Assembly: GCA_041398825.1 (NCBI GenBank) | Contig: JAWKTX010000007.1 | Span: forward strand, 310,001 to 374,000 | Length of the DNA stretch: 64,000 nucleotides | Source: Planctomycetaceae bacterium | GTDB taxonomy: Bacteria; Planctomycetota; Planctomycetia; Planctomycetales; Planctomycetaceae | Direction: 5' to 3' | Shown here: positions 45,332-54,800 of the stretch, piece after piece | How positions within the stretch are numbered: position 1 is the first letter of the stretch | How the letters are laid out: the number at the start of each line of letters is the position of its first letter | Notes under the pieces: model-generated | What the model was told of the DNA's origin: nothing | Database searches by the model: none | Seen by the model: the letters and a program-made list of their open reading frames with translations, nothing else | Translations under genes and position numbers: made by a program

Positions 45332-46348
45332 ATGGCATCTACCACGCTCACAAAAGAAACCCTGCGAGAACAGCTGCAGCTGGCAATCGGCGATGACCTT
45401 GCGGCAGTCAACCAGGTTTTGTTGAATCAGTTCCGCAACCCGAACGAGTTTGTTGCAGAAGTCTGCGAACACGTCGCTCGCTTTCAGGGCAAGCGTATTC
45501 GGCCGATTCTGGTCCTGCTGTCTTCGCGGCTGTGCAGCGAGCCGCAGAAGCCAACGGACAAGACCCGAGAATTATCACAAAAACTGGCGGCTGTGGTGGA
45601 GCTGATTCACACCGCCACACTGGTGCATGACGATGTCATCGATGACGCCGATCTGCGACGTCATGTTTCCACCGTCCACCGTCGCTGGAACACCCAAACC
45701 AGCGTTCTGCTGGGTGACTATTTGTTCTCGAAGGCTTTTCACCTGGCGGCCACCACCGGGGATGCTGAGGCATGTCGATTGATTGGACGTGCCACCGATC
45801 GAACCTGCGAAGGCGAACTGAATCAGATTGCCGCTGGTATGGAGCAATCGACCTCCGAACGAGATTACTTCCGCGTCATTGCCGGAAAGACGGGACAACT
45901 GTTTGCCGTAAGTTGTCTTCTGGGAGCTCGATCCGGTGGCGCGACAGCCGCGCAGCAGTCACAGCTTCGACAATTCGGTTTGAGACTGGGGCTTGCATTT
46001 CAAATTGCCGATGACGTTCTTGATTTAACTGAATCCAGCGAAACAACGGGCAAAGATGAAGCCAATGATCTGCAGAATGGACGCATGACACTGCCACTGA
46101 TTCGTTCGTTGCGGCTTGCCGACGAATCACAGCGGACCGAACTTCTTGAGATTCTGGCATCCGACAGCCCGGGTATTCGCACCCGTTTGGCAACCCTGGA
46201 AATTGTTCGGCAGGGAACCGATTCTGCCCGGACAACAGCCGAACAGCTGATTCGCCGTGCGACGGAGAATCTGCAGCGACTTCCCGAGTGCCCCGAGCGT
46301 TCTCTGATGGAAGCGATTGCGACTTTTGCCGTCCATCGGTCCCACTGA
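45332..46348 (+). CDS. Polyprenyl diphosphate synthase (trans-prenyltransferase)
   Basis: 338 residues from the ATG at 45332; an open extension back into moaC is not used. Both Asp-rich motifs are present: DDVIDD (about 100-105) and DDVLD (about 227-231), together with FQGKRIRPILVLLSSRL and VAGKTGQLF-like RVIAGKTGQLFAVSC. The enzyme adds isopentenyl diphosphate to allylic diphosphates, making a longer chain such as the quinone side chain (IspB/HepT type) or GGPP. The long helical layout and sequence near the first DDxxD fit medium or long chain formation, but chain length cannot be read with certainty. Confidence 0.9.
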   Translation: MASTTLTKETLREQLQLAIGDDLAAVNQVLLNQFRNPNEFVAEVCEHVARFQGKRIRPILVLLSSRLCSEPQKPTDKTRELSQKLAAVVELIHTATLVHDDVIDDADLRRHVSTVHRRWNTQTSVLLGDYLFSKAFHLAATTGDAEACRLIGRATDRTCEGELNQIAAGMEQSTSERDYFRVIAGKTGQLFAVSCLLGARSGGATAAQQSQLRQFGLRLGLAFQIADDVLDLTESSETTGKDEANDLQNGRMTLPLIRSLRLADESQRTELLEILASDSPGIRTRLATLEIVRQGTDSARTTAEQLIRRATENLQRLPECPERSLMEAIATFAVHRSH

Positions 46349-46406
46349 TCGATTCCCATGGGATGCCGAATACTTTGGACTGTCTGTCTTTAATCGAGCT
46401 CTGGAT

Positions 46407-47090
46407 ATGCCGCTGCAAAGTCGTGTCACATCGCCCGGTCCTTCGAACCGCACAGTCAGGACAGATGATGGACAAATACTGAAAGTGCCTGACGACTGGG
46501 CATGTCTGCCGCCGGGAGATCCCGGACTGACACGCCGCGTCAAGGCGGCTGGCCCTTCGTGGACCGTTCAGGAAAAGAAAGGTCGCAAAGTCTTTTCTCG
46601 AGGTGTCTGGGCGCCGGCGGAAACGATCGAACAGTGTCGACGCCAACTGGAATCCGAGCGATCAACAGAGCAATATGCCAAACGTCGCGCATCGGATGCT
46701 GCCCGGCGAGAAAAGAAGCAGGATGAATACGTTGAAGATTTTCACGGTGCGGTGATGGAGTTTCTGGATTTTGCGACCGTTCATAATGCGATCGCTGTCC
46801 AACTGGCTCACGCTGTGACTCAACATGCAACGCCCGTCGGCAGTGGTACCGTTGCGAGGACTCAGCGTATTCCGCTCGAGCGGCGAGCTGAAGCGGCTGT
46901 GATCGCCTGGCTGCGTCACCAGACGACAGCCTATGACGACATGAAGATTCCCCGAGTGGCCGGGATGCGTCGCGAAGTACGACGCATGCTGGCGGAGAAA
47001 TCTCGATCTCTGCTGGAACGCTATCGCAAAGGTTTGCCCGTCGATGCAGATCGCTGTCCTCTTCAGCAGGCGTTGACGAGGTCATCTTAA
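46407..47090 (+). CDS. DUF2293-domain protein
   Basis: 227 residues from the ATG at 46407; an in-frame ATG at 46317 would overlap the prenyltransferase. The N-terminal third has the phrase DGQILKVPDDWACLPPGDPG followed by TRRVKAAGPSWTV, then a charged helical middle. The C-terminal part (IPLERRAEAAVIAWLRHQTT, then MRREVRRMLAEKSRSLLERY) matches the DUF2293 pattern. Function is unknown. Basic and soluble; possibly nucleic-acid binding, which is only an inference from charge. Confidence 0.75.
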   Translation: MPLQSRVTSPGPSNRTVRTDDGQILKVPDDWACLPPGDPGLTRRVKAAGPSWTVQEKKGRKVFSRGVWAPAETIEQCRRQLESERSTEQYAKRRASDAARREKKQDEYVEDFHGAVMEFLDFATVHNAIAVQLAHAVTQHATPVGSGTVARTQRIPLERRAEAAVIAWLRHQTTAYDDMKIPRVAGMRREVRRMLAEKSRSLLERYRKGLPVDADRCPLQQALTRSS

Positions 47091-47235
47091 CCCGTTGATG
47101 CCTGCGTCAATCATTGTTTGTCGGGTTCCGAGACCTCCGATCCCTCCGTCATATGGACGGACACCCCCCAGCAATTTGCAAATGCGGACATCTTAAGTCC
47201 AACCTGCGACGCCGGGAACCCGTTGAGAAATAAAG

Positions 47236-47298
47236 TGGCACAGACTTTCCTGTCCCTGAACCTGAATGTCTTCCACACGGGCAGGAATGCCTGTTCCA
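47236..47298. repeat. Imperfect 20-bp inverted repeat, probable dispersed planctomycete intergenic element
   Basis: Left arm TGGCACAGACTTTCCTGTCC (47236-47255) and right arm GGGCAGGAATGCCTGTTCCA (47279-47298) pair at 16 of 20 positions around a 23-nt loop. It lies between the convergent DUF2293 gene and kinase. From memory, planctomycete genomes carry many such TGGxACAGGCATTCCTGCC elements that yield spurious short ORFs; that link is not tested here. It may also act as a two-way terminator. Confidence 0.55.
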
Positions 47299-47329
47299 CT
47301 CTTGAAGAGGATGGTAATGGCAGAAGACG

Positions 47330-50300
47330 TCATTGACTCTCCGACCTGGTCGAAATCAGCTGGAACTTTGTATTTCCGGCAAGGGATTGGTCCCGCAGGA
47401 TCAGGCGCATCGAAGCTTCATCAATTCCGATGTTGAAATTCGGGGCCGTGGCCGAGACGAATCGGACGTGATCAGGGCCATCAGGATAGATTCGAAAAAG
47501 CGATAAACTGAGGTGATCTTCAGCACCTCTGTCGGCAACCAGTGGAGTGCCATCCTCAGGCTGCGAATTGGAAAGTCGAATCTTCGCCGGTTCCTTCGAG
47601 AGAGTTTCAATCTGGTAGAATCCGTTGGAATCCGGCACGAATCGAAATGACTGACTCTGCAAAGCAGATTCCTTCTGAAGACGGACCTGTCTCCCCTCCT
47701 CGGAGCGATTGTCGCTCAAAGTGATGTAGGTCTCGGGAAAAAGAGTGGACCTGATCAGAAACGACTGCGTTCCATCGACCAGCATCGGTTCCAGTTCTCG
47801 CGATGCGGCGGTGAATCCCGCTTCATCTTTACTGACTATGCACATCTGATTCATGATCGGAGGCACGCGAAGAGATGCGACATGACGCAGCCCACTCTGA
47901 AAGCGCCACAAGTGCCCGTGTCCTGTACCTATCGACATTAGTCGTCCGGGGAGCAGAGAATCCATCGTCTTTTCGTGGCCTTCAAAATCGACCCAGATTA
48001 TTCGTAGAGTGCAGTCCGTATCATTTCGAAACAGCATTGCCACGGGAGTTTGCGATGCTTCCATGGAAGCCCCCTGATCATCGATTTCTGACAGAGCCAC
48101 CGGATCCTCGTTTGAATTCTGTCCGGTATCGTTGACGTCCAAAGGAAGCGGGCTCAGCTCACGGCTCTCACCATGAACAGTCCCGTCGCTACTCGAAACC
48201 GCATTGCTCGGATTCCACGGGATATTTATCGCAACCCGCAGACCGCACCACATCTGCGCGCCTTCCGGACGAAGCGCAAAGCGGGCGTGAGACGCCATCG
48301 CTGCCCAACTCGCCGCGTGCCAGCCGCCGCCGCGCAGTACTTTGTCCTCACCGGATTCCGGCCCACGAGGATCAGTTAGAGGCGACTCTTCGTAGTATTG
48401 TTCAGAATACCAATCCTGCACCCATTCATAGGTATTGCCATGAACGCCTTCCAAACCAAATGGGTTGCACGGGAATCTTCCACTGCTTGTTGGTCCGCTT
48501 GCCTGAACTGAAGAACTGACGCTCCACCAGCAGAAACGGTTGAGTTGATTAATCGAGATATCATTACCAAAAAAGAACAAGGAGTTCGTACCCGCCCGCG
48601 ATGCGAATTCAAACTCTGCTTCTGTCGCGAGACGATACCCGTCGGAAGAAAGATCAGGAACGGCGGCGACTGACTCTTCACGATACACGGGTTGCCGTCC
48701 CTCCCTTCGACTTAGTGCGTTGCAGAAACGAATGGCATCAACCCACGACACGTTTTCAACGGCAAACTCACTGGTATCGGAATCGCGAACAAACGGTTGG
48801 TGCCCCTCAGAACCGTTCTTTGAGAACGCCGCCGGATTGACACCCATGACTGTTTCGTATTGAGCCTGAGTGACTTCACAGACTCCCAGATAAAACGGCC
48901 GAGTCAGCCGAACGCGATGCTGAGGAGACTCCGACAACCGCTGAGTGCGTTCCAGGGCGTACAAACTATCGTCGGCAGGAACGGTAGCAAGTACGCGATC
49001 TTTGAAGGCAGGTGGACATCCCATCTGAAATGTACCGGGCGGAATCAACATGAACGTCATGCCAATCGTATTGTCGTGGCGAACCGGCAACGTGAGGAAT
49101 TCTGACCACGACACCTGCAGTTGTTTTGCCTCATCAGAATCAAACGGAACATCACCGCCCGCAGGAACCGGCACTCCCAATTCAACAGGAACCGCCACCA
49201 CCTCTTCCGATGTCGGCTGATGAACGGTGATGGTCACAAGATGCTTCTTGCCTCGCAACAGCTCAAACTTTCCATCTTCAATAATCAGGCGATCTTTGCG
49301 ATTGCGTGGAATGCGAATTTCATATTCGCCAGATCGAAACCAGGTAAAACCAGCCAGCTGCCCGACGGAAAGCTTATCCACCACGTTCTGATCGCGAATG
49401 ATCTCAACTTCAATGGACGGATCTTCACATTGAATTCGAATCTCTCCTCCATTTGTCATCACTCGAATGACCACGGAAGCCAATACAAGAACCATCAGCC
49501 CAGCGGCCCAGTGGAATCTGGTTGGTCGACCTCGGGTCGAAGCGACAGAATCCTGCTTCCGCAACATGATCCTCGGTACCAGATCATTCTCTTCGCGAAC
49601 TGCCACGGCAGTAGACTGGTCACAGTTCATTTGAGTGGCCGCCGCAGGCTCTCCGGGAATCACTTCGACATTCTGCAGGTTCGCCCCATGGCACCAGGGC
49701 TGAAGAAAGTCCGCGACTTCCCCGGCAGTCTGGATACGCTGATCCGGGTCAACATGCACCATCCGCAGCACGAATGACTTGAAGTCGGCTGGAAATTGTA
49801 CGTGACAGTTGTCGAACCCCATGAAGTCGCCGCAAATCAGAGCTGCCAGCTTTTCAGTGGTCGACCGACGCTGACCCGTATCCAGCAGCGAAGTACCGGT
49901 CAGTAGTCTGAAAAGCGTGGCTCCAAGGCTAAACACATCCGAACGAGGGTCCACTGCACCGGCGTTCCTGGCCTGTTCAGGTGACAAATAGTCGATCGTG
50001 CCAACAACCTGGCCGATTTGCGTGATCGATTCGGCTGAAGTGGTTTCTCCCGCAGCCAACTGGGCAAGTCCAAGATCCAGAATCCTGATGTTGCCGTCGT
50101 CAGTCAGCATCAGATTTGCAGGCTTGATGTCGCGGTGAACCAGTCCGCGGGAATGAGCGTGTGCAAGACCAAGCGCTGCCTGTCGGATGATCTCGCAGGC
50201 AGTGTTCAGTGGGAGGCGGGCGCCGGACTGAATCAGCTTGTGCAAGTCCGCCCCCTGCAGCAATTCCATCACCAAATATTGAATCCCATTGTGTTCACCA

Positions 50301-50785
50301 GCGTCGGTTGCCTGCACCAGATTCGGATGAGAGACCGCGCCAAGGGCCTGCATTTCGCGGCGAAACCTGGCCTCGCGTTCACAACGTGTCTCCGGATCCC
50401 CGCGGAGAAGCTTCAGAGCAACCAGCCGTTTCAGGCTTTGATGTTCCGCTTCGTAGACGACTCCCATTCCGCCGAACCCCAATTCCCGCAGCAACCGATA
50501 CGGCCCCACATGCGATTCGGGTGGAAGATGCAGCTCAGCGAATACACTGTCGACGACCGGAGTAAAATTCGGAAATCGCCGTCGATAGTCTTCTCTTACC
50601 GGAATAGATTCACGGCGGCGGCGGAACTCTATTTCGACGTGTAATAAATGACGCAACACATCCTGGTGACGACGGCCTCGCCATCGCTTTATCACTTCTT
50701 CAAGGCACAACGGGACTGGCCCCGACAGGGCATCTTCAAACTGCTCTGCCAGTTCATCCAGTTGCGTCAATTCGTCCAGCGACAA
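47330..50785 (-). CDS. Receptor Ser/Thr kinase with FGE-like, VHL-beta-like and beta-trefoil-like C-terminal domains
   Basis: 1151 residues from a TTG at 50785; the frame has no ATG or GTG between the upstream stop and conserved sequence. Kinase domain at about 96-360: ELGFGGMGVVYEAEH, Lys125 (ALKLL), HRDIKPAN (Asp219) and DLG in place of DFG. Membrane helix at about 424-440 (AAGLMVLVLASVVIRVM). A sulfatase-modifying-factor (FGE-like) domain follows at about 568-850 (MTFMLIPPGTFQMGCP, VSWVDAIRFCNALS, EFEFASRAG, VLRGGGWHAASW); the catalytic cysteines of true FGE are missing from the RGGGW region. A segment at about 922-975 closely resembles the VHL beta domain (IIWVDFEG, LLPG, GHGHLWRF). The last 150 residues look like an AbfB/ricin-type beta-trefoil. 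The gene is divergent from an ECF sigma gene. Confidence 0.88.
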   Translation of the reverse strand: MSLDELTQLDELAEQFEDALSGPVPLCLEEVIKRWRGRRHQDVLRHLLHVEIEFRRRRESIPVREDYRRRFPNFTPVVDSVFAELHLPPESHVGPYRLLRELGFGGMGVVYEAEHQSLKRLVALKLLRGDPETRCEREARFRREMQALGAVSHPNLVQATDAGEHNGIQYLVMELLQGADLHKLIQSGARLPLNTACEIIRQAALGLAHAHSRGLVHRDIKPANLMLTDDGNIRILDLGLAQLAAGETTSAESITQIGQVVGTIDYLSPEQARNAGAVDPRSDVFSLGATLFRLLTGTSLLDTGQRRSTTEKLAALICGDFMGFDNCHVQFPADFKSFVLRMVHVDPDQRIQTAGEVADFLQPWCHGANLQNVEVIPGEPAAATQMNCDQSTAVAVREENDLVPRIMLRKQDSVASTRGRPTRFHWAAGLMVLVLASVVIRVMTNGGEIRIQCEDPSIEVEIIRDQNVVDKLSVGQLAGFTWFRSGEYEIRIPRNRKDRLIIEDGKFELLRGKKHLVTITVHQPTSEEVVAVPVELGVPVPAGGDVPFDSDEAKQLQVSWSEFLTLPVRHDNTIGMTFMLIPPGTFQMGCPPAFKDRVLATVPADDSLYALERTQRLSESPQHRVRLTRPFYLGVCEVTQAQYETVMGVNPAAFSKNGSEGHQPFVRDSDTSEFAVENVSWVDAIRFCNALSRREGRQPVYREESVAAVPDLSSDGYRLATEAEFEFASRAGTNSLFFFGNDISINQLNRFCWWSVSSSVQASGPTSSGRFPCNPFGLEGVHGNTYEWVQDWYSEQYYEESPLTDPRGPESGEDKVLRGGGWHAASWAAMASHARFALRPEGAQMWCGLRVAINIPWNPSNAVSSSDGTVHGESRELSPLPLDVNDTGQNSNEDPVALSEIDDQGASMEASQTPVAMLFRNDTDCTLRIIWVDFEGHEKTMDSLLPGRLMSIGTGHGHLWRFQSGLRHVASLRVPPIMNQMCIVSKDEAGFTAASRELEPMLVDGTQSFLIRSTLFPETYITLSDNRSEEGRQVRLQKESALQSQSFRFVPDSNGFYQIETLSKEPAKIRLSNSQPEDGTPLVADRGAEDHLSLSLFRIYPDGPDHVRFVSATAPNFNIGIDEASMRLILRDQSLAGNTKFQLISTRSESQ

Positions 50786-51044
50786 TGCGTCCAGTTTCTT
50801 GCCCCGTCAAATACGGTTCGATACGAAGTCCGTCGTGGTGACAACATGCCAACCTCTTCCCTGTCTGCGATATAGATATACTCCCCCAAACAGCAACGCA
50901 GCCTTCACGATCATCCTTAAATTCCAGCGAATTTACCAGGCTTTCTGGAGGGGGGCTTGACCCACATCTCATGCAACGCTGCAATGTCAGACCGCAATTC
51001 GTAACGCTTGATCTGACTCTGAAATACAGTCCGGAACCGATCTC
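50786..51044. other. Divergent region between receptor kinase and ECF sigma gene
   Basis: 259 bp holding the promoters of both genes of the second kinase/sigma pair. No small gene or repeat was seen. The kinase side has GGGGCAAG about 20 bases before its TTG. Confidence 0.4.
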
Positions 51045-51641
51045 CTGACGATTGATCCGTCTCATTCTGTTACTCGACTGATCGCCGGCCTGAAGATCGG
51101 GGACGAGGATTCTGCGCAGGCACTCTGGACCCGATTCTTCGACAGAATCAGCCAGTTGGCGTCTAGAAAGCTCTCTGGGCTGCCTCGCCGTGTTCAGGAT
51201 GAAGAAGACCTGGCCCTCAGTGCACTTCACGCGCTCTGTCAGGGCGCACGCGAAGGTCGATTTCGCCAGTTCGAAACGCGCGGCGACTTGTGGCAGATCC
51301 TTGTGATGATCACGTCCCGCAAAGCTGCAAATCTCCGCCGCAAACAAAACGTGCGGCAGGAACGAGGGGAATCTGCGTTGCACGCTGCCGGAGCAACGAA
51401 AAGCTTCAGTCTGTCTGAAGTTGTGGAAGGACCACCTTCTGCAGCGATGGTGGATGAGCTGGGGGTGTGTTGCGAGGAGCTTCTTTCGTTGTTGCCAGAA
51501 AAACTGCAACAGGTGGCCATGATGAAGCTTGCCGGGCATACCAACCAGGAAATCGCCAATGCCCGCGGCCGGGGATTGTCCACAATCGAACGCTATCTAC
51601 AGCTGATTCGCGCACACTGGGCGAATCACATCGACAATTAA
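51045..51641 (+). CDS. ECF-type sigma factor with non-canonical start
   Basis: About 196-198 residues if it starts at CTG 51045 or ATT 51051. A TTG at 51156 is the first ordinary start codon, but conserved ECF sequence lies before it (VTRLIAGLKIGDEDSAQALW then RFFDRISQLA), and the frame is open back to TGA at 51009 with no ATG, GTG or TTG. GGA at 51033-51035 is a possible ribosome site for the CTG. Region 4 is clear: LLPEKLQQVAMMKLAGHTNQ followed by EIANARGRGLSTIERYLQLI. The corrected length equals the 197 residues of the other ECF sigma in the window. It is divergent from the FGE/VHL-like kinase, its likely controller. A frameshift or base error at the start is the alternative. Confidence 0.8.
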   Translation: MTIDPSHSVTRLIAGLKIGDEDSAQALWTRFFDRISQLASRKLSGLPRRVQDEEDLALSALHALCQGAREGRFRQFETRGDLWQILVMITSRKAANLRRKQNVRQERGESALHAAGATKSFSLSEVVEGPPSAAMVDELGVCCEELLSLLPEKLQQVAMMKLAGHTNQEIANARGRGLSTIERYLQLIRAHWANHIDN

Positions 51642-51891
51642 AAACAGGGAGCCTGTTTTCAGGTCAGGCAAGACAACACGCCCTGCAGCAACCCTGAAAG
51701 CTTAACGTGTGCCGTCTCACGACGTATCGCAGCGCCGCGACAATTTCCGTTTGAATTCGGCAACCCGCGGGATTCCCTGAGGGATCCTGGCGACCTTGCG
51801 TGAGCTAACTCATGCCGAGTCACTGCGATTTTCAATTGCAGCCGGACTGATGGCTCGCCCGTTCGTTCGCCACCACATACAGAGTCTATCC

Positions 51892-54800
51892 ATGTTGTTG
51901 CATCGTTTTCTGTCCAGAATGAAACCGTCTCAGCACCTCTCACGGACTCGAAATCAGCGTCGGCGTACGAGAACACGCAGCGAACTTGCGGGGACAGCAC
52001 TCGCGGGGACAACAGAGGTTTCCGAATTACGACTGCTTCTCTCAAGTGTCCCGGTGGATCTGTCTCCCTGGTTCAATACCGACGGGATCGCCAATCGATC
52101 CGCGGGTGTCGACGATCTGGGCTCGGGGAACGGTGTCGACGCAAGCGGAGGGTTGCTGGTGACGGATTCCTACGCGTTCAATCAGTCCCCCGACGGCAAT
52201 GGACTGCCTGACAATGGATTGATTCCCGCCAACACCCACCATCCGGAAATTCAGCTCGCTTATCGCAACAGCAACAACGGTAACAACTTGTTGCGCATGG
52301 ACAACCCATCCGGAACAAGCTCAGTCACGATCGATGTCCCTGATGGCAGGTACTTCCAGCTCGACCTGGCCGGCTTCGCGACAGAAGGCAGCAGCCCTCT
52401 GGTTGTGGCACTGGATTACGCAACCGGAAGTACAACGTTCCTGCAAACGACGGCCCGCGACTGGTTTGATGAAGTCACCGATGGAGTCGTCGATCAGAAC
52501 GCTGTCCAATACAACCTGATCAATGGCATGGACCGCTACGATGGGTTTATCAACTCGCAGTTTCAGAATGCAAACGACCCGGCGTTGTTTGGATTTCGCT
52601 TTAGTGTCGATCCCGCGCGGACGCTAACCAGCGTTCATGTCGAGTTTGAGAAATCTGACGATGCTCATACCTTCAACCTGCTTGGCATGACTCTGCAGGA
52701 GATTCCAACAGGCGACACGCTGGTTGTTGATAGTACGGAAGATGGAATCGATGGAAAGATTGGCCCAGGCCAGATGACTCTGCGCGAGGCATTACTTTAC
52801 GCAGACCTGCGACCGGGACACGACACGATCGTGTTTGCTCCGCCAGAATTTGATGCCAACGGGTTTATCAGTTATCGCCCGGAAAGCGGACCGTTTGTCA
52901 TTCAAAGTGACGTGACAATCATCGGCAACGGTAGGTCAAAGACACTGATATCCGGATTTGGGGGGCTTCATAGTCTGTTCCAAATTGGAACAGAAGGCGT
53001 CGCAGCGCAGCAGGTCCATGTGACCATGCAGGGCCTGACGCTCAGGAATAATTCAGCTCCTGTGCGAGGCGGGGGCATTCAGAACTTTGGAACGACGATC
53101 CTGAAAGATGTCGCTCTCACAGATCTGTATGCCTACGACCCAGTGATCACAGTCCCGAAAGGCGGAGCCATTTACAACGACGGCGATCTGACGCTCAGTA
53201 ACGTCACGATGGAGCACAACTCTGTCTCGTCCGCCTACAACTCCCTTATCAAAAGTCGTGGTTACGGCGGAGCCATTTACAACGCCGGTCAGGTCACGAT
53301 TGAATTGGACTCGATCCTTCGGAAGAACGAGGCACGATTCGGCGGCGCGATCTACAACGCCGGCAACAGCCTCCTGATCGTTCGCGACAGCTACCTGGGA
53401 GAAAACACGGCTCATCAGTCCGGCGGCGCCGTTTCCGCAGCATCAGGATCGTCGGTCCAGATCAAACGAACTCGGATCGTTGACAACCGGGCAACGAATG
53501 AAGCAACGGCGACCAGTATCCCCTATGTGAGTGCAGGCGCCATCGCATTGAAGGGAGCCTCGCTCGAAATCGATGAATCCCTCGTGCAGGGCAACCATGC
53601 AGAAGGGGATGCAGTCAGCGCCACAGGAGTAATCGCGGTCGGCGGAGCAATCGACAATGAAGACGGATCGATCACCATCAACCGATCGACGTTCTCGTCC
53701 AACAACGCCGACACTCACAACCGTGACGGAAATGCGCCGTTTGCCTACGGCGGAGCGATTCGAAACTCATCCACATCGGCGGGAACCAGTACTCTGACAA
53801 TTCGCAATTCGACGTTCGCGTATAACGGAGCCAACTCTTTTCTGGGCACAGACGAATTCGGAGGCGGCGTCTTCAACGCGGACAGTTCGATACTGAACGT
53901 CTTCGACAGTACGTTCTACGAGAACGCCGCCGGTCAGGGCGGCGTTGGGACAAATATCTGGAATGGCGGACAGGCGTCAATCAGCAACACGATCCTCAAG
54001 AGTGATGGCGTCAATGTTGCCAATCGCAATAACGGAACGATTGCGGGGCAGTATTCCGCATTCACCAGCCCTGCTGACGGATTCAATAACGGCCAGAGCG
54101 GAAACATCCTCGTCCCACCAAATTTCACACTAGGCCCGCTGCAGGACAACGGGGGATCCGTCCCGACGATGGCTCCACTGCCCGACAGCGTCACCATTGA
54201 CAACGGAATGAGCTCCCGATTTACCGATCAGCGCAACTTGCCCGTTCAGGCTCAAAATAGTGGCGGCAGCGGCATCCACGACATCGGTGCCGTCGAAGTG
54301 CAGGAGATCCTTGCTTCCGGCTGGGACGCCGCTATCACTGGACAAAGCCAGTTCGGATCCGGCGATGCAGCTGTGTTTGGTTTTGGCTTTGATGACGGCC
54401 AGCCGGACAGTAACGGTGACGGACGCAGTGATCTGAGCGGTGTGCAGAAAGCTCCTGAATTTCTGGGTTTCAATTTCAACCCCGATCGTTTCACGGTAGG
54501 CGGTATCGAAGAAGGACTGCTTGGTGATCGCTACGGCGCCGAACTGACAGCGGATGTCGATGGCCGTTTCGGGCTCGAGTATGGGTTCTACGCCAACGCT
54601 GGTTCCGTCGACATTTCGCAAAGCGGTCAGTTTGGATTCGGTGTTCAGACAGCTGCCGATGGGAGTTCCTACAGTCTGGTTCCGAGCTTTTCGTTCGAAG
54701 AAGGGAGCCTGTACGCGATTTCGCCGCGGTTCGGTGCCTATGCTGACCTCGTTCTGGAGTTCAACGCCGACCTGTCTGCCGAAGCGGCATTCGTTTTCAG

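Noticed and set aside
47111..47299. Short minus-strand ORF beginning MEQAFLPVWK
   Set aside because: It runs through the inverted repeat at 47236-47298 and resembles the spurious proteins such elements produce; no ribosome site or context.
48210..49090. Active formylglycine-generating enzyme
   Set aside because: The FGE-like domain lacks the catalytic cysteines, so enzyme activity is not supported.
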